From Ampullaceana balthica (lineage: Eukaryota > Mollusca > Gastropoda > Lymnaeidae): 64,000 nucleotides of DNA. The notes under the pieces were generated by a model, which saw only the letters and a list, made by a program, of their open reading frames with translations, was not told the DNA's origin and ran no database searches. Every line of letters begins with the position of its first letter. Within the stretch, counting starts at the first letter, position 1. Below, in pieces: positions 1 to 10,096 of this stretch. A program made the translations under genes and the position numbers. The stretch covers positions 749,001 through 813,000 of the forward strand of contig CALYLW010000068.1 in the NCBI GenBank assembly GCA_944989445.1, read 5' to 3'.

Positions 1-422
1 CATTGATTTTAAGAAGGATGAATTAAATACATATATTTATTGATCCGGTGAAGGTTAAATTAAATTAATCTCTTCTGAATATTTTTTTTTGGATCTTATA
101 ATCAATACAAAATATCACTAAACAAATTATATATCCAAAACTTAAATTAACACTTCACCTGTTTTACAAATGTCCAAACACAATTGATGTGTCCGAATTA
201 AACAAATAGTCATGGGGTAGCAAAATTTAAACTAATTTAATAATTTACTTATAAGTTACTTATTTATCTAAGTTACTTATAAGTTTATTGATGCTAAAAG
301 GGGGGGGGAAACCTTCAGTATGGTATTTAAGAAGAAAGTTTAACAAAGGGAAATACTTAAAAGCAGTTGTACACTAAAACAATATATAAGCTATTATGTT
401 CCAATCTTTCTTCAGAGAAATC
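1..422. other. AT-rich leader; probable 5' non-coding part of the Helitron
   Basis: There is no credible reading frame before 396. The stretch is AT-rich with a G run at 300-308. Helitrons begin with TC after a host A. A candidate TC after A lies at 69-70 but has no independent support, so the 5' boundary is left open and may lie outside the window. Confidence 0.4.
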
Positions 423-3400
423 ATGCCCCCAAAAAGAAAAACTCAATTAGGTCGTGTTTCTAAAACGGCAAAGAAGCAAGCCTTACATAGAGAAAATGAA
501 ACGAATGAACAAACACAGGCAAGACTTGCTGTTGAGAGAGAAAGAGTTTCAATCAGAAGAGCTAATGAAACCAGTGAACAAACACAGGCAAGACTTGATG
601 ATGAGAGAGAAAGAGGTTCCATAAGAAGAGCTAATGAAACAGGGTGAACAAACACAGGCAAGACTTGATGATAAGAGAGAAAGAGTTTCAATCAGAAGAG
701 CTAATGAAACCAGTGAACAAACACAGGCAAGACTTGATGATGAGAGAGAAAGAGTTTCAATCAGAAGAGCTAATGAAACCAGTGAACAAACACAGGCAAG
801 ACTTGATGATGAGAGAGAAAGAGTTTCAATCAGAAGAGCTAATGAAACCAGTGAACAAACACAGGCAAGACTTGATGATGAGAGAGAAAGAGTTTCAATC
901 AGAAGAGCTAATGAAACCAATAAACAAACACAGGCAAGACTTGATGAAAAAAGAGTCAGATCTTCAATGAGAAGAGCAAATGAAACAAATAAACAAACCC
1001 AAATAAGACTTGCAGACCAGAGAAATGGAAATTTAAACAGAAGAAGAAATGAAATGCAGCAAGACCTAAAAGGTGCTGCTCATCAATATGACCCAGATAT
1101 TCCATACCATCAACATGAAAAGGTCAACATTGGTGAGATGAACTTGATCTGCAAGCATTGCAGTGCATTTAAATGGAAAGATGAGCACCCTGGAATGTGC
1201 TGTTCAAATGGCAAAGTTAAACTAGAGACTCTGCAACATCCACCTGAGCCACTTGATCATTTGCTTCAAGGTGTATCTCAAACGTCTAAACGCTTCCAGA
1301 AAATACAACTCATGCTTTCAAATGACATCTTTTGGTGCCAGCAAAGAAATTCGTGAACAAGGATTCATGCCAACATTTAAAGTTCAAGGCCAAATTTATC
1401 ACAGGGCTGGATCTCTGCTGCCAGCTGAAGGCGAACCTCAGTTTCTGCAGATCTATTTCATGGGAGACCAAGCTAGAGAAGTCCAACAAAGATGTGCAAA
1501 CTTTCCAGACTTGCAACAAAATGTTGTTTTGGAGTTGCAAGAACTCCTACATGCAAACAATGCCTACCTTCAAATTTTCAAGACAGCTCTAGAAAGAATG
1601 CCAACTGATGAATACAAAGTTGTGATACGAGCTGACAAAGCACCAAGACATGAACACCAAAGGCGGTTCAATGTACCAACATTTGATGAAGTGGCCATTG
1701 TCATGGTAGGAAATGAATTTGACAGACGTGACATTGTCCTTCAAAAGCGAAACAACCTTCTCCAAAGAGTTGCAGAAACTCATCGCTCTTATGATGCTCT
1801 GCAATACCCCCTAATGTTTTGGCAAGGTGAAGATGGGTACTCCTTTGGCATTCCTCAGACAAACCCAGACACGGGAAACAATGTTTTGGGTAAAAAGGTT
1901 ACAGCAATGGACTTTTATGCATATCGAATCATGATTCGCAGTGGTGAAGATAACCATCTCTTGAAATTTAGACAGCTGTTCCATCAATTCATCGTAGATA
2001 TGTACGCGAAAATTGAAAGTGAACGCTTGCTCTACATCCGTCTAAATCAAAAGAAGCTGAGAGTTGAAGACTACATTCACCTCAGAGATGCCATTACAAA
2101 TGATGCCAATCCAAATGATCTGGGGAAAATGGTTATCTTGCCAGCAACATTTACAGGAAGTCCAAGACACATGCATGAGTACACTCAAGATGCTATGACT
2201 TATGTCAGAAATTATGGAAGGCCAGATTTGTTTATCACCTTTACATGCAATCCACTATGGCAAGAAATTCAGGCTCATCTTTTACCTGGCCAATCAGCAG
2301 TGGATCGACATGATTTGGTTGCTAGAGTCTTCAAACGAAAACTATCAAAATTAATGGGAGTCATTACAAAAAGTCATGTCTATGGTGAAACGAGATGCTG
2401 GATGTACTCAATTGAATGGCAGAAGAGAGGCTTACCCCATGCACACATCCTAATCTGGCTGATGAAAAAATTACGACCTAATCAAATTGACAATGTAATC
2501 TCAGCAGAAATACCAAACTCTACACAAGATAATTTTTTGTTTGAAATTGTTGTGAAAAATATGCTGCATGGACCCTGTGGAAACTTGAACAGAAACTCTG
2601 CTTGCATGGTTGATGGGAAATGCTCAAAAAAATATCCAAGGAATTTGATACAAGAAACTAAAACTGGTGAAGATGGCTATCCTGTGTACAGACGCCGTAA
2701 ACCAGGAGATGGTGGTTTTACTGCAAAAATCAAAATGAAGGTTGGTTCAACATATCAAGAAATAGAAATGGACAACAGATGGGTGGTTCCCTACACTCCA
2801 ATTTTGACAAAAATGTTTCAAGCTCACATAAATGTCGAATCTTGCCAATCTGTCAAGGCCATCAAATACATCTGCAAGTACGTCAATAAAGGAAGTGACC
2901 AGGCCGTTTTTGGTCTTGAAGGAAACCAAGAGAATCCAGATGAGGTGCAAAAATTTCTAATGGGTCGTTACATCAGCAGTAATGAAGCAGTCTGGAGAAT
3001 TTTGAATTTCCAAATTCATGAGCGGTATCCAACAGTTGTTCACTTGAGTGTTCATCTTGAAAATGGGAAAAGAGTATACTTCAACCAAGAAAATATATAT
3101 CATCAAATTCTGGAGCCACCAAGAACAACTTTGACAGCTTTTTTTCAACTGTGCCAACAAGACGACTTTGCAAAAACCATTCTCTATTGTGTGGTTCCAA
3201 GGTACTATACTTGGAATGCTTCTCAAAAATTATTTAAACGCCGAAAACAAGGAGCAGATGTTGAATATCATCCAGGGATAAAATCTTCAGATGCATTGGG
3301 ACGTGTGTACACCGTTCACCCATCTAATGCAGAATGCTTCTTTTTGAGGATGCTACTTCATGTTGTTAGAGGACCAACATCCTACACTGACTTAAAAACT

Positions 3401-5223
3401 GTTGATGGTCATGTGTGTGCTACATTTAGGGAAGCTTGCCAAATGCAAGGGCTACTAGAAAACGATCACCATTGGGTCTTGAACACGGAGGAGGCATGTA
3501 CATCTCAATCACCTACCCGTTTGAGACATCTGTTTTCAATTTTGCTGACAACATGCTCTGTTTCTAATCCACTTGCTCTCTGGGATACATTTAAAACATA
3601 TTTGAGTGAGGACATTATGTTGCAAACCAAGAGAGAGAATCAAACACTGCTAATTGAGTTCTCTAATGAGATTTACAACAGGTGTCTTATGTTGTTGGAG
3701 GATTTGTGTGTATCAATGTCAGGAAGGAACCTTGACCAGTTTGGGTTACCAACGCCTCAAAGAAATGAAAACAATCTTCAGAATAGTGAAATTCTACGAG
3801 AACAAAATTATAACACAAATGAATTGATGGCCTATGTCTCAGAAAATCAACCACGTTTAGTTGAGGATCAAAGAGCTGCCTACATTCACATCTTAGAACT
3901 GGTTACCTCAAAAAAAGGTGGAATCATATTCCTTGATGCTCCAGGAGGTACAGGTAAAACATTTGTGATCAATTTGCTCTTGGCTACAATCAGACGAGAC
4001 AAAGGTATTGCTATAGCCGTTGCTTCTTCTGGCATAGCATCAACATTGCTTGCAGGGGGTAGAACAGCTCATTCTGCCTTCAAGTTACCTTTGAACATGA
4101 ACCATTCTGAGAATGTAACCTGCAACATATCAAAAGGATCAGGAAAGGCCAAGGTACTAGAACAGTGTTCTCTCATTGTCTGGGATGAGTGTACAATGTC
4201 ACACAAGCGAGCCCTTGAAGCCTTGAACAACACTCTTCAGGATTTAAAAGGAAACACAAAACTAATGGGAGGAACAGTTGTGGTATTAGCTGGAGATTTT
4301 CGACAAACTTTGCCTGTCATTCCAAGGTCAACACCAAGCGATGAGTTGAATGCATTCCTCAAAGCTTCAACTCTGTGGAAACAGGTCAAGAAAATGACTC
4401 TGACCACCAACATGAGAGTCCATTTACATGGAGATAATGCAGCAGGCTACTTCTCACATCAATTGCTTCAACTTGGCGATGGAAAGTGGCAGGTAGACCC
4501 AGCATCAGGAACAGTTTCTTTCCCATCAAATTTTTGCACTGTAGCAAAGTCACTTGAAGAGTTGAAACTTGCCGTTTTTCCAAACATCCAAGACCAGTTT
4601 AAAAATCCTGAGTGGTTGTGCGAAAGGGCCATTCTTGCTCCAAAGAATTCAAGTGTCAACAGCATCAATTCTCAAATTCACAATTTTCTACCAGGCATTT
4701 CAAAAAACTACAAATCTATTGATACGGTTACAGATCCGCCCAAGCTGTTTACTATCCAACAGAATTTTTGAATTCATTAGATCCTCCTGGCATGCCATCA
4801 CATAACTTGGAACTTAAAATCGGAGCTCCTATCATACTTCTGAGAAATTTGGATCCCCCTAAACTATGCAATGGAACACGATTGAGCATCAAGCATCTCT
4901 TACCTCATGTAATAGAAGCCACAATTTTGACAGGCTGCGCCAAAGGAGAAGATGTCTTCATCCCAAGAATTCCACTCATACCAACAGATATGCCTTTTGA
5001 TTTCAAGCGCCTCCAGTTTCCAATCAGGCTTGCATTTGCCATGTCTATGAACAAGGCACAGGGACAGTCTTTAAAAGTGGCAGGCATTGTACTTGAGGAA
5101 GCATGCTTTGCCCACGGACAGCTATATGTGGCATGTTCTAGAGTTGGGTCACCAACAAATCTTTTCATTTTTGCACCAGACGGAAAAACCAAAAATATAG
5201 TCTATCGACAAGCCTTAATATAA
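423..5223 (+). pseudogene. Helitron RepHel transposase (HUH nuclease + Pif1-like helicase), frameshifted
   Basis: In Helitrons this protein nicks, transfers and unwinds DNA during rolling-circle transposition. The likely start is ATG 423 (MPPKRKTQLGR), an N-terminus usual for the family; an in-frame ATG at 396 is an alternative. Visible parts, in order: a basic/acidic 23-residue repeat tract (489-1010); a cysteine-containing segment near 1150-1205 (CKHC...CC); the HUH motif GLPHAHILIW with its two His codons at 2438 and 2444; the two-tyrosine motif KYICKYVNKG with Tyr codons at 2867 and 2879; helicase Walker A GGTGKT at 3944-3961; Walker B WDE at 4181-4189; and a C-terminal Pif1-like region ending at 5223. 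The main open stretch is 1253-4771. Frame changes occur at about 641 (one extra base within a repeat unit), about 1295-1305 and about 4748-4752. All catalytic residues that I can locate are still present, so decay looks recent. No introns are needed. Confidence 0.9.
489..1010 (+). repeat. 69-nt coding minisatellite inside the Helitron N-terminus
   Basis: About eight head-to-tail units encode a 23-residue repeat (core ETSEQTQARLDDERERVS). The middle units are almost identical in DNA and the outer ones are diverged. The period is a multiple of three, so the frame survives copy changes. The third unit carries one extra base at about 641-644, which causes the first frameshift. The charged pattern suggests helix or coiled coil. 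Confidence 0.85.
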
Positions 5224-5351
5224 GCTATATATAAATTACATGTACTTATTTTTAATTACATTTCAATTTATTTTTTAAATTGTTTTTCAATGAATGAATT
5301 GAAATAATTTTGTTTTTAAAAATCTGTTGACTATTATTTTAATCGTGCGAC

Positions 5352-5369
5352 GCCGGGTAACCCGGCTAG
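5352..5369 (+). terminator. Helitron 3' hairpin and CTAG terminus
   Basis: GCCGGGT-A-ACCCGGC forms a perfect 7-bp inverted repeat (in practice 6 bp with a three-base loop), and its last C begins CTAG. Helitron 3' ends carry a hairpin followed by CTRR and insert between A and T. Here the next base is T. The hairpin abuts CTAG, whereas many Helitrons have about ten bases between them. Confidence 0.75.
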
Positions 5370-5560
5370 TATAGAGATAAACTAAAAATGCATTAATTTA
5401 ATTACGGTACATTTGATCGATCTGAAATTTTGATACAATGCATTGTCATTCAAGATCTATCTGTGGTAAAATTTGAGATCTCTAGGACCATCAGAAGTGG
5501 TTTAATTTTGCGTTACAAGATTTGACGGATACAACATACAACATACAAACAGTGTGACTT
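5370..5560 (+). repeat. Fragment of the TIR-bounded satellite family, split by the Helitron
   Basis: The block TATAGAGATAA, ATGCATTAATTT, then GATCGATCTGAAATTTTGA is shared with 37545-37617, 38061-38140 and, less closely, 41625-41660. It starts exactly at the Helitron 3' end. Downstream sequence is more diverged. Confidence 0.7.
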
Positions 5561-5830
5561 AAATAAAAGCGTGTAATGAATGTCTAATTGACACAAGTAA
5601 ATCACACAAGAAATAATGAAGTCATTTCTCAGTGAAAGCAGAGATAACGACAACATCCTACCCGAGTTACTCACTACAAGAAACAATAAGAGATCCCACC
5701 CCGATTATGTTGGCAATGTATTGTTGGTTTCTTGGTTTAATTATGAATGGAATATAAAACTTATAGAAATTAATGAACAAAACTAATGTGCTAATGACAC
5801 TTCAACTATTAATATTCTTTGTAACTCCAC

Positions 5831-5939
5831 TTACCGTATTTACTCGCGTATAAGCCGGGTTTACAACTAAAAATACAACACTGAAATCAGGGGGTCGGCT
5901 TATGTGTGTGGTAGGCTTATATACGAGTAAATACGGTAA
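5831..5939. mobile_element. MITE-like fold-back element, 26-bp TIRs
   Basis: Left arm 5831-5856 and right arm 5914-5939 are inverted repeats of 26 nt with two mismatches. Both ends contain TA just outside a CCGTATTTACTCG core, consistent with a TA target duplication. There is no coding capacity. Degenerate relatives with the GGCTTATG...ACGAG motif occur at 7255-7320, 18990-19030 and 19420-19540. Confidence 0.75.
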
Positions 5940-6070
5940 AATATAGCTTTCAATATAACAAATGACCAATCATGGGGCAGGTGCCACATCAAGCAATATA
6001 GGATAGTTAGAGATGCTTGAAATCATATAGAATTTAGTTTTGTTATGATATAATAAGAGTAACCTATAAC

Positions 6071-6310
6071 TAGAGATGTACCGGATTTCGGCTCCGGCAA
6101 ATCCGGAATCTAGCAGAATTGAACTTCATAAAAATCTGGTCAAATCCGGATGGCCGGTAGAGCCCTAATTTATTTATATTCATAATAGCTCCGGCTCCGT
6201 CAAATCCATAATCCGTCCATTTTTACAAAGCTGGCTCCAACTGCGGCCGGATTTCACTCTATAATTCCGGCCTAATCCGGCTGATAAAATGTGAATCCGG
6301 TACATCCCTA
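6071..6310. mobile_element. hAT-like MITE, 240 bp
   Basis: The ends TAGAGATGTACCGGATT and AATCCGGTACATCCCTA are inverted repeats with one mismatch. The interior is rich in TCCGGCTCCGG-type palindromic motifs. Flanking 8-mers (cctataac and cctattgt) agree at five leading positions, a possible decayed 8-bp duplication. A deleted relative lies at 9838-9991. Confidence 0.7.
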
Positions 6311-6862
6311 CCTATTGTTCGTTCATAGTCCCTGCAAATAGCAGAATCTTTATTAAAAGATAGGACGAATGGATAGAATGCTTGAGATGACACAAGTAGG
6401 CGTTAAGTTCAAAGTTAATGATTACCTTTAAATTTCAAGCAGGACCAGTACTTCTTCTGTAACTTGAGGACTTCGCTCACGGTGTTAGCAGCACTGCAAG
6501 TACACAATCAAAACAAAACACACTAATTACAATGTAAATTAAAATAATAATCGCGTTGTTCTAAAGAGACCAACTTTAAATTTCAAAAATCCCAATTAAT
6601 CAATTCGAAGAGGAATCATCTGTGAATTTTGGGGAGAGAATCAAATAATCCTAAAAATAAAGTAAAGAAATAGAGTCTTTGGTGCGTGTGTTTCTTTGCG
6701 AGATGGATGCTGCTAAATAATTCTATAAATACTGTTGAAAAATAAAATGAGTTTCATTGTGATATGGAGCTGCTAAATAATTCTACGAATAATATAGAAA
6801 GGGGAAAAAATGACCAACGAATTTTGTTTTTCTTTTATCATTTCCAAAAGTCTGCCACAGGC
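6311..6862. other. Non-coding, no feature recognised
   Basis: AT-rich sequence with frequent stops in all frames. A short duplicated phrase (gctgctaaataattcta) occurs near 6706 and 6768. Nothing else is recognisable. Confidence 0.5.
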
Positions 6863-7063
6863 CAGAATTGTACAACTGGATCAGTTGAGGCAAGAATTGT
6901 ACAAAAGGATCAGTTAGGCAAGAATTGTACAAATGGATCAGTTGAGGTAAGAATTGTACAAATGGATCAGTTGAGGCAAGAATTGTACAAATGGATCAGT
7001 TGAGGTAAGAATTGTACAAATGGATCAGTTGAGGCAAGAATTGTACAAATGGATCAGTTGAGG
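6863..7063 (+). repeat. 29-nt minisatellite, about 7 copies
   Basis: Unit core is AAGAATTGTACAAATGGATC followed by AGTTGAGGC. One copy has a one-base deletion (agttaggc). The short reading frame across it is a by-product of the repeat. Confidence 0.9.
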
Positions 7064-7562
7064 CGACCAAAATTGATAAATTTGTGCCAGTTGCCTCCTG
7101 ATCTCCACTAATACCCTGATGAGCAGCCCTACAACGTACCATGGTCATGGAGATATGTACAGAACCTCTTCTTTTACATGGGCCAAAAATATCAAAGTAC
7201 TGATCATGGGCCCTTTACATTAGAAGAAGAAAAACTACAATATATACCTAGGGGAAAAGGTATGCGGGTCGGCTTATGAACGAGCGGGCCATAGAACGAG
7301 TACATACGCTTAGGCAGGATAACACAAATGTAGTTTTTTGGCCTGGTACTGATTAAATTTTTCCGATTAATCATGAAAAAATCGATTAATCGATTAATTT
7401 CGATTAATTGTATTTGTATAAGGCATATATAGATCCCATTAAATCGCGATTCATTATTTCGCCAAATCGGTAAAGTCGCGGTAATTCCATGCGTTACGTA
7501 ACACAGCAAATTTGTTCTGCTGTGCAAGAAATAAGGAAGAAAAACCTTTGTGTTTACGTATA
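7064..7562. other. Non-coding, with fold-back relic and ATTAATCG-rich patch
   Basis: 7255-7320 carries the GTCGGCTTATGAACGAGCGG motif of the fold-back family at 5831. 7355-7412 repeats CGATTAAT several times. No gene is supported. Confidence 0.45.
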
Positions 7563-8612
7563 CAAATTTTCAGGGCCCTGTTCAATAGAAATTTAAATTT
7601 CCAGCGCCCCGTTCAATAGAAATTTAAATTTCCAGCGCCCTGTTCAATAGAAATTTAAATTTCCAGCGCCCCGTTCAATAGAAATTTAAATTTCCAGCGC
7701 CCCGTTCAATAGAAATTTAAATTTCCAGCGCCCCGTTCAATAGAAATTTAAATTTCCAGCGCCCTGTTCAATAGAAATTTAAATTTCCAGCGCCCTGTTC
7801 AATAGAAATTTAAATTTCCAGCGCCCCGTTCAATAGAAATTTAAATTTCCAGCGCCCCGTTCAATAGAAATTTAAATTTCCAGCGCCCCGTTCAATAGAA
7901 ATTTAAATTTCCAGCGCCCCGTTCAATAGAAATTTAAATTTCCAGCGCCCCGTTCAATAGAAATTTAAATTTCCAGCGCCCCGTTCAATAGAAATTTAAA
8001 TTTCCAGCGCCCTGTTCAATAGAAATTTAAATTTCCAGCGCCCCGTTCAATAGAAATTTAAATTTCCAGCGCCCCGTTCAATAGAAATTTAAATTTCCAG
8101 CGCCCCGTTCAATAGAAATTTAAATTTCCAGCGCCCCGTTCAATAGAAATTTAAATTTCCAGCGCCCCGTTCAATAGAAATTTAAATTTCCAGCGCCCTG
8201 TTCAATAGAAATTTAAATTTCCAGCGCCCCGTTCAATAGAAATTTAAATTTCCAGCGCCCCGTTCAATAGAAATTTAAATTTCCAGCGCCCCGTTCAATA
8301 GAAATTCAAATTTTCAGGGCCCTGTTCAATAGAAATTTAAATTTCCAGCGCCATGTTCAATAGAAAATTTAATTTCCAGGGCCCAGTTCAAAAGTATTTT
8401 AAATTTTCAGGGCCCTGTTCAATAGAAATTTAAATTTCCAGAGCCCTTTTGAATAGAAATTTAAATTTTCAGGGCCCTGTTCAATAGAAATTTAAATTTC
8501 CAGAGCCCTTTTTAATAGAAAATTAAATTTCCAGCACACTGTTCAATGGAAATTTAAATTACAGGAAACTGTTCAATAGAAAATTAAATTTCCAGGGTCC
8601 TGTTCAATAGAA
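7563..8612 (+). repeat. 31-nt minisatellite, about 34 copies
   Basis: Each unit contains TTCAATAGAAATTTAAATTT then CCAGCGCCCCG. The central AAATTTAAATTT is a perfect 12-nt palindrome. Units from 7600 to 8300 are nearly identical, and after 8300 they decay progressively, so homogenisation is one-sided. Confidence 0.95.
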
Positions 8613-9837
8613 GCTGTTGTAAAAAAGCTTACAAAACAAAACAATTTTAATTATGGGCGTCTCTAAATCTCAATGTAAAACTTTTTTTTTAAAGAACGAA
8701 GATAGAATTCTCAGTTGTGTCTCGAAGAATACAAAACGAAAATTTAAACAAAAAGGATTATAATAATTTTCCATATCGAAAAGCTAAATAGATAGTTACA
8801 TGTCGTTACATTCAAAGGGACTTCATTTCAAGAGGAAGGTTTACATTTATTTCTCTATGGTTAGTAAATAATTTATAAAATAAAGGTGATATCCGTTTTG
8901 ATGAAATACTCAAGAAGTCACAGCAAGAGGGTCATAGGATCCATACATAAATTGTAATAAAAAAACTTTCTTTGATAGTGGCAATTGTTTCCCCCTCCCT
9001 CTCTCCCTCCCTCCCTCTCTCTCTCTCACTCTCTTTTTTTCGTTTTGTATAAGGACTCTTCAAATAACATTACAACCATCAAATACGAAGGCAAATCCCA
9101 ATATGACGACTAAGTGTATTTTGCTAAGTGTCATCCACCGTTTCTGAGAGTCTTTAGATTGCTTCGGGACTTGCTTGGATTTTAAGCCAATCTTATGCCA
9201 GTAACAAACCTCGCAGAGAATATAGGGAGCTATAGAACTCACGTAAATGAAAATCAAGTATTAACGCAGAGAGTTTTGACAGCCGCCGGAATTCCTGATT
9301 AGATGTGCAAAGGGGGGGGTCTAGGGGAGGGAGGGGGGTCTAGGGGAGGGAGGGGGTAAAGTGCATTCAGTTGGAAGACGTTTATGGCTTTGATATAAAA
9401 GAGAGCGTTAGAATCTGTTGGGCTGTTAAGGAAAACAAGATGACCTCATAAACAAACGGCATGTTATTCTTGTTCTGGGTCACAAAATAAATACGTCCCT
9501 AAAGCTAACTAATACAGATTCTATCACCATATTGAGTGCTTTAAAAATAAGGAAGTTATTTATAGCTTGCTCGTGTTATTGTTTGACCAGATTAGAAGTC
9601 TAAAGTAAGAGAATCCCAGCTGAAGACTTTAACCTTTTGAACGTGAAACATCAGACCAAGGGTTCTCAAAGCAAGTATTTATTCAGCTTTTGTTCATTTA
9701 CTTATTGAATTTGAGACTTTTGATTTAATATATTTAATTTAAAGTTAAATTAAATGGAACAATTTCCAAATTCTCAAATCGAAATGACACAAAAATGTTT
9801 TTCTTTCCAGTTAAGAAAAATGTATCAGAAACAAATT
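8613..9837. other. Non-coding, with CT microsatellite
   Basis: A pyrimidine tract (CCCTCCCT/CTCTCT) lies at 8990-9036. The remainder is AT-rich with no defensible gene. Confidence 0.5.
9310..9357 (+). repeat. G-rich duplicated tract with G-quadruplex potential
   Basis: GGGGGGGGTCTAGGGGAGGG is followed by a second similar copy, giving more than four closely spaced G runs on the + strand. Confidence 0.7.
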
Positions 9838-9991
9838 GGCGTGTACTGGATTTCGGCTCCGGTTCCGGCAAATCAAGAATCCGTCAATTTTTACAAATCA
9901 ATCTCCGTCTTCGGCCGGATTTCACTTCATAAGGCCGGCCAAATACGGCTCTAGCCAGATTTCAAAAATTTGAATGCGGTACATCACTAGA
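9838..9991. mobile_element. Internally deleted copy of the 6071-6310 MITE
   Basis: It shares GGATTTCGGCTCCGG, the CCGTC(A/C)ATTTTTACAAA stretch, GGCCGGATTTCACT and the GCGGTACATCACTAG end with the 240-bp element, but is about 85 bp shorter. Confidence 0.65.
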
Positions 9992-10096
9992 AACAAACTT
10001 TTCAATATTCATGGTTGTAAATGTTGAGAGAATGAATGACACATTTCAAGAGGGCCGGGAATCATTACAAAAAGCGCGGTGAAAACCATAGCAACC

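Larger units (their letters stand above)
423..5369 (+). mobile_element. Helitron rolling-circle transposon, nearly full length, inactive
   Basis: The element carries a Rep/HUH endonuclease and Pif1-like helicase reading frame and a typical 3' end: a GC-rich palindrome at 5352-5366 running into CTAG at 5366-5369, followed by host T. The DNA just after CTAG (5370 onward) matches the interior of a dispersed repeat also found near 37545 and 38061, which supports this as the true 3' boundary. The 5' end is not resolved, so the start given is the likely start codon. Three frameshifts make it non-autonomous in its present state. Confidence 0.85.

Noticed and set aside
69..70. Helitron 5' terminus at A|TC
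   Set aside because: Only a dinucleotide match; the paralogous repeat half expected upstream is not clearly present in bases 1-68.
1253..4771. Host Pif1 DNA helicase gene
   Set aside because: The helicase is fused to an HUH nuclease with a two-tyrosine motif and followed by a Helitron 3' end, so it belongs to the transposon.
9310..9357. G runs here and at 300, 18998, 19420, 21241 and 21816 as regulatory elements
   Set aside because: Homopolymer G runs are also common sequencing or slippage products; without conservation they are only described.
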